Shown here: in pieces, positions 30,051 to 32,413 of the stretch
Numbering within the stretch: the first letter of the stretch is position 1
How the letters are laid out: every line of letters starts with the position of its first letter
Assembly (NCBI GenBank): GCA_019510315.1
Contig: JAEKKP010000093.1
Location: forward strand, 1 to 32,413
Source of the DNA: Propionibacteriales bacterium
GTDB taxonomy: Bacteria; Actinomycetota; Actinomycetes; Propionibacteriales; Nocardioidaceae
Direction of reading: 5' to 3'
Length of the DNA: 32,413 bases
Notes under the pieces: generated by a model
The model's database searches: none
Told to the model about the DNA's origin: nothing
The model's input: the letters and a program-made list of their open reading frames with translations, nothing else
Program-made: the position numbers and the translations under genes

Positions 30051-30353
30051 TCAGTAACCATCTTGGGCCCCGACCTCCAGCTCTCCCTCGGCGACGGCCC
30101 GATCGATCGACGCCATGAGGCGCGAACAGGTCTCGTAGACCGGTCGACCGCCCGGTTGTCCGGAGAGTCTGGCGAACTCCTGGCAGTGCCCCAGCGCGAC
30201 GTCCGTCCACTGGACGGCGGTGTGATGCTCGCTGTTCTTCTTGACCTTCACCTTCGCCAGGCAGTCGAGGCAGGCGATCTCGCGGAGCCGCCCGTCGAGG
30301 TAGAGGCGCTGGTCCTCGACGGTCTCCTGGCGAGTCGGGGCGAAGAGCCCCAT
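30051..30353 (-). CDS. Small Cys/His-containing protein in the ksh operon, unknown function
   Basis: A 100-residue protein I do not recognise. It contains CLDC (C28, C31), H43-H44, HC (H56, C57) and C76, spaced so that a zinc or iron-sulfur site is possible, plus a basic stretch KVKVKKN and an acidic C terminus. The coding case rests on position: the ATG at 30353 overlaps the kshA stop (TGATG) and the stop is 2 bases before kshB, so all three are coupled. It begins MGLFAPTRQETVEDQRLYLD. It may help electron transfer, assembly or regulation of the oxygenase, but nothing shows which. Confidence 0.75.
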   Translation of the reverse strand: MGLFAPTRQETVEDQRLYLDGRLREIACLDCLAKVKVKKNSEHHTAVQWTDVALGHCQEFARLSGQPGGRPVYETCSRLMASIDRAVAEGELEVGAQDGY

Positions 30354-31507
30354 CAGGCCTCCACCGACGTGGCCGCGTCCTCGTCCGCCCGCCGGCGGAG
30401 GTTCTCGGCGACCTCGGCGTGCCAGTACTCGTTGGCCTTGGTCGTGTCGACCTCGAACTCGAACCGGTCGACCATCTCCGGCTTGATCTCGGCCTGGTCG
30501 ACGTAGAACTGCTCGTACCAGCGGCGGAGCTGGTAGACGGGGCCGTCCTCCTCGCAGAGGAGAGGGTTCTGCACGGGCGCCTTGTTCTCCCAGATCGCCA
30601 CGTCCTGCAGGAAGCCGGTGCCGAAGGACTCGGTGTAGCGCTCGGCGATGTACTGCACGGTCTTCTCGTCGAGGCCCTCGGGCTTCTTGACCGAGATGCC
30701 GTACTGCAGGGTGAACGAGCTCGGGCTCGTGGGCAGGTGGCAGTTGATCAGGATGACCTCGGTGACGAAGCCCTTGTAGTCGACCTCGAGCCAGTTGATC
30801 ATGTACGCCGGCCCGAAGTAGGTGGCCACCGACTTGAGCGTGGAGTTCTCGTCGCCGTAGCCGCCCTGGCCCATGTCCGGGCGGCCCTTGGACGACATGT
30901 ACTGCGTCGCGGTGTGCCCCTCGAACACGTTGCGGAAGTCCGTCGGGAACGCGAAGTGCACGTAGTAGAAGTGCGCCATGTCCGCGACGTTGTCGATCAG
31001 CTCGCGGCAGTGGGAGCCGTTGATCTCCTTGGTGTGCCACGACCAGTCGGTGTAGGCGTCGGTGAGCACGTCGGGGAGCTCCGGCGGCAGGATGTCCAGG
31101 TCGGCGGCCGAGCCCTCGGGGTCGTGCCAGATGAACAGCTGGCCGTTGCGCTCGGCGGTCTCGAACCGCTGCGTCCGGGCCCGCATCGGCACCCGGCGGG
31201 CGTAGGGGATCTCCTTGCACTTGCCGTCGCCGCCCCAGCGCCAGTCGTGGAACGGGCAGGCGATGTTGTCACCCTTGATCTCGCCCTGGGTCAGGTCGCC
31301 GCCCATGTGGCGGCAGTAGCCGTCGAGCACGTTGAGCTTGTCGTCGGCGCCGGCCCAGACGACCAGCTTGCGCTCGAAGGCGTTGATCCGGTGCGGCTTG
31401 CCGTCACGGAAGGTGTCTGCCAGGCCGAGGCAGTGCCAGCCGCGGGCGTACCGCGCCGGCGCGACCCCAGGGTCGAGAGCGCGGGCTTCGGTGGTGGCGG
31501 TGCTCAT
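30353..31507 (-). CDS. kshA: 3-ketosteroid 9-alpha-hydroxylase oxygenase component (KshA)
   Basis: Rieske oxygenase that hydroxylates C9 of 3-ketosteroids; together with delta-1 dehydrogenation this opens ring B. The 384-residue product has the Rieske site CRHMGGDL (C65, H67) and CPFHDW (C84, H87). The mononuclear iron site is NVADMAHFYYVH (H179, H184), with the third ligand Asp in FLQDVAIWENK (D302). The ATG at 31507 has GGGAGG about 6 bases upstream. It is first in a kshA-small ORF-kshB operon and divergent from a FadE26-like gene, with a KstR-like operator between. Confidence 0.95.
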   Translation of the reverse strand: MSTATTEARALDPGVAPARYARGWHCLGLADTFRDGKPHRINAFERKLVVWAGADDKLNVLDGYCRHMGGDLTQGEIKGDNIACPFHDWRWGGDGKCKEIPYARRVPMRARTQRFETAERNGQLFIWHDPEGSAADLDILPPELPDVLTDAYTDWSWHTKEINGSHCRELIDNVADMAHFYYVHFAFPTDFRNVFEGHTATQYMSSKGRPDMGQGGYGDENSTLKSVATYFGPAYMINWLEVDYKGFVTEVILINCHLPTSPSSFTLQYGISVKKPEGLDEKTVQYIAERYTESFGTGFLQDVAIWENKAPVQNPLLCEEDGPVYQLRRWYEQFYVDQAEIKPEMVDRFEFEVDTTKANEYWHAEVAENLRRRADEDAATSVEA

Positions 31508-31535
31508 CGTGCCTCCCAGGGCTGTCTGTCAAAAC

Positions 31536-31551
31536 AAGAACAGGTTATAGT
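31536..31551. promoter_or_regulatory. KstR-like operator overlapping divergent -10 elements (kshA / fadE)
   Basis: On the minus strand TATAACCTGTTCTT (31549-31536) matches the KstR consensus TnnAACnnGTTnnA at 7 of 8 fixed bases; only the last is off. The same bases contain a -10-like TATAAC for kshA (31549-31544) and, on the plus strand, a -10-like TATAGT (31546-31551) for the acyl-CoA dehydrogenase. A bound repressor would cover both. Clear -35 boxes are not seen. KstR control of steroid genes is established in mycobacteria and Rhodococcus; here it is inferred. Confidence 0.65.
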
Positions 31552-31628
31552 TTTGGGGCGGAGAAATCCAGCACCATCCCTAGTCCCGGCGCCTGTCCTG
31601 GCTCCAACTCTTGCGTGAGGATGACCCC

Positions 31629-32413
31629 ATGAGGATCGCACTGACCGACGGGCAGGAACAGCTTCGCAGCGAGCTCCGCGCCTACTTCGCCGAGCTGGTC
31701 ACGCCCGAGGTTCGCGCCGGCCTCGCCGCTGCGACTGGCGAGTTCGGCGAGTTCGGCGAGGCGAGCGTCTACAAGGACGTGATCCGCCAGGTCGGGCGGG
31801 ACGGCTGGCTCGGCATCGGCTGGCCCGAGGAGTACGGCGGCCAGGCCCGCTCCATGATGGAGCAGCTGATCTTCACCGACGAGGCCGCGATCGCCGGCGT
31901 ACCGATCCCCTACCTGACGCTCAACACCGTCGGCCCGACGATCATGCGCTACGGCACGGATGCCCAGAAGCAGGAGATCCTGCCGAAGATCCTCCAGGGG
32001 GAGATGCACTTCTCGATCGGCTACTCCGAGCCGGGCTCGGGGACCGACCTCGCCAGCCTGCAGACCAGGGCGGTGCTCGAGGGCGACGAGTGGGTGATCA
32101 ACGGCCAGAAGATGTGGACGTCACTCATCCAGTACGCCGACTACGTCTGGCTCGCCTGCCGGACCGATCCCGACCTCCCCCGCCACAAGGGCCTCTCGAT
32201 GATCCTGGTGCCGACCAGCGCCGAGGGCTTCTCCTACACGCCCGTGCACACGGTGGCCGGTGTCAGCACCAGCGCGACGTACTACGACAACGTGCGGGTG
32301 CCGCGGGACAACCTCGTCGGCGAGCTCAACGGCGGCTGGGCGCTGATGACCAACCAGCTCAACCACGAGCGCGTCGCGCTGACCTCGGCCGCGCCCACCG
32401 AGCAGTCGATCCG
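31629..32413 (+). CDS. Acyl-CoA dehydrogenase, FadE26/ChsE4-like, 5' part
   Basis: FAD-dependent acyl-CoA dehydrogenase, cut by the window end after about 261 codons. The N-terminal half has GRDGWLGIGWPEEYGG, the FAD-binding stretch FSIGYSEPGSGTDLASL and NGQKMWTSLIQYADYVWLAC, which closely recall mycobacterial FadE26, a subunit of the ChsE4-ChsE5 dehydrogenase for the steroid side chain. Those enzymes work as heterotetramers of two unlike subunits, so a FadE27-like partner would be expected just beyond the window. The ATG at 31629 has GAGG about 9 bases upstream. It is divergent from kshA with a shared operator. Specificity for steroid substrates is an inference from similarity and neighbours. 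Confidence 0.85.
   Translation, partial: MRIALTDGQEQLRSELRAYFAELVTPEVRAGLAAATGEFGEFGEASVYKDVIRQVGRDGWLGIGWPEEYGGQARSMMEQLIFTDEAAIAGVPIPYLTLNTVGPTIMRYGTDAQKQEILPKILQGEMHFSIGYSEPGSGTDLASLQTRAVLEGDEWVINGQKMWTSLIQYADYVWLACRTDPDLPRHKGLSMILVPTSAEGFSYTPVHTVAGVSTSATYYDNVRVPRDNLVGELNGGWALMTNQLNHERVALTSAAPTEQSI

Overview
The window is high-GC DNA (roughly 70% by eye) with strong G/C third-position bias, many GTG and TTG starts, and actinobacterial marker genes (RbpA, WhiA, OpcA, a mycothiol-type isomerase-fold protein, KshA/KshB). Gene order and the interspersed palindromic repeats fit a Nocardioides-like member of the Nocardioidaceae. This placement is an inference from gene content, not from a marker-gene search. 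It is almost fully coding chromosome, with no gene-free stretch above 300 bases; the longest gap is about 236 bases and is filled by repeats.

Layout. (1) 1-2122: heme A synthesis. The 3' part of ctaA (+) converges on a GNAT acetyltransferase and ctaB (-). (2) 2291-10452: a tightly packed pentose-phosphate operon on +, tkt-tal-pgi-zwf-opcA-pgl, mostly with overlapping stop/start codons. (3) 10453-11044: a short nuclease-like gene enclosed by 26-bp inverted repeats that abut the stop codons of pgl and rbpA. (4) 11044-16095: on -, gap-pgk-tpiA (lower glycolysis), a secreted propeller-like protein of unknown role, then secG and rbpA. (5) 16226-24545: on -, uvrA (with an SOS box), a Tat/lipoprotein Rieske protein, uvrC, rapZ, yvcK-like and whiA. 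(6) 24742-26992: a mycothiol-dependent isomerase-like gene overlapping an MBL-fold hydrolase (+), which collides tail to tail with a nitronate monooxygenase-like gene (-). Their 3' ends appear to have been fused by a deletion. (7) 27132-28714: psd-pssA, phosphatidylethanolamine synthesis. (8) 28724-28949: two and a half copies of a 95-bp palindromic repeat. (9) 28951-32413: steroid catabolism, with kshA, a small Cys-rich gene and kshB on - and a divergent FadE26-like acyl-CoA dehydrogenase on + running off the window. A KstR-like operator lies between the divergent genes.

How the genes work together. Regions 2 and 4 supply NADPH, pentoses and triose-phosphate flux. OpcA is the actinobacterial partner of Zwf. 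The rapZ/yvcK/whiA group is the conserved actinobacterial block linking nucleotide or sugar-nucleotide status to growth and division. Region 9 opens the steroid nucleus (9-alpha hydroxylation) and shortens the side chain.

Most of the window is ordinary core genome. The parts that stand out are the inverted-repeat-bounded nuclease fragment, the fused MBL/nitronate monooxygenase tails, the palindromic repeat families, and the uncharacterised small protein inside the ksh operon. I did not find a clear multi-gene novel system, CRISPR array, prophage or tRNA.
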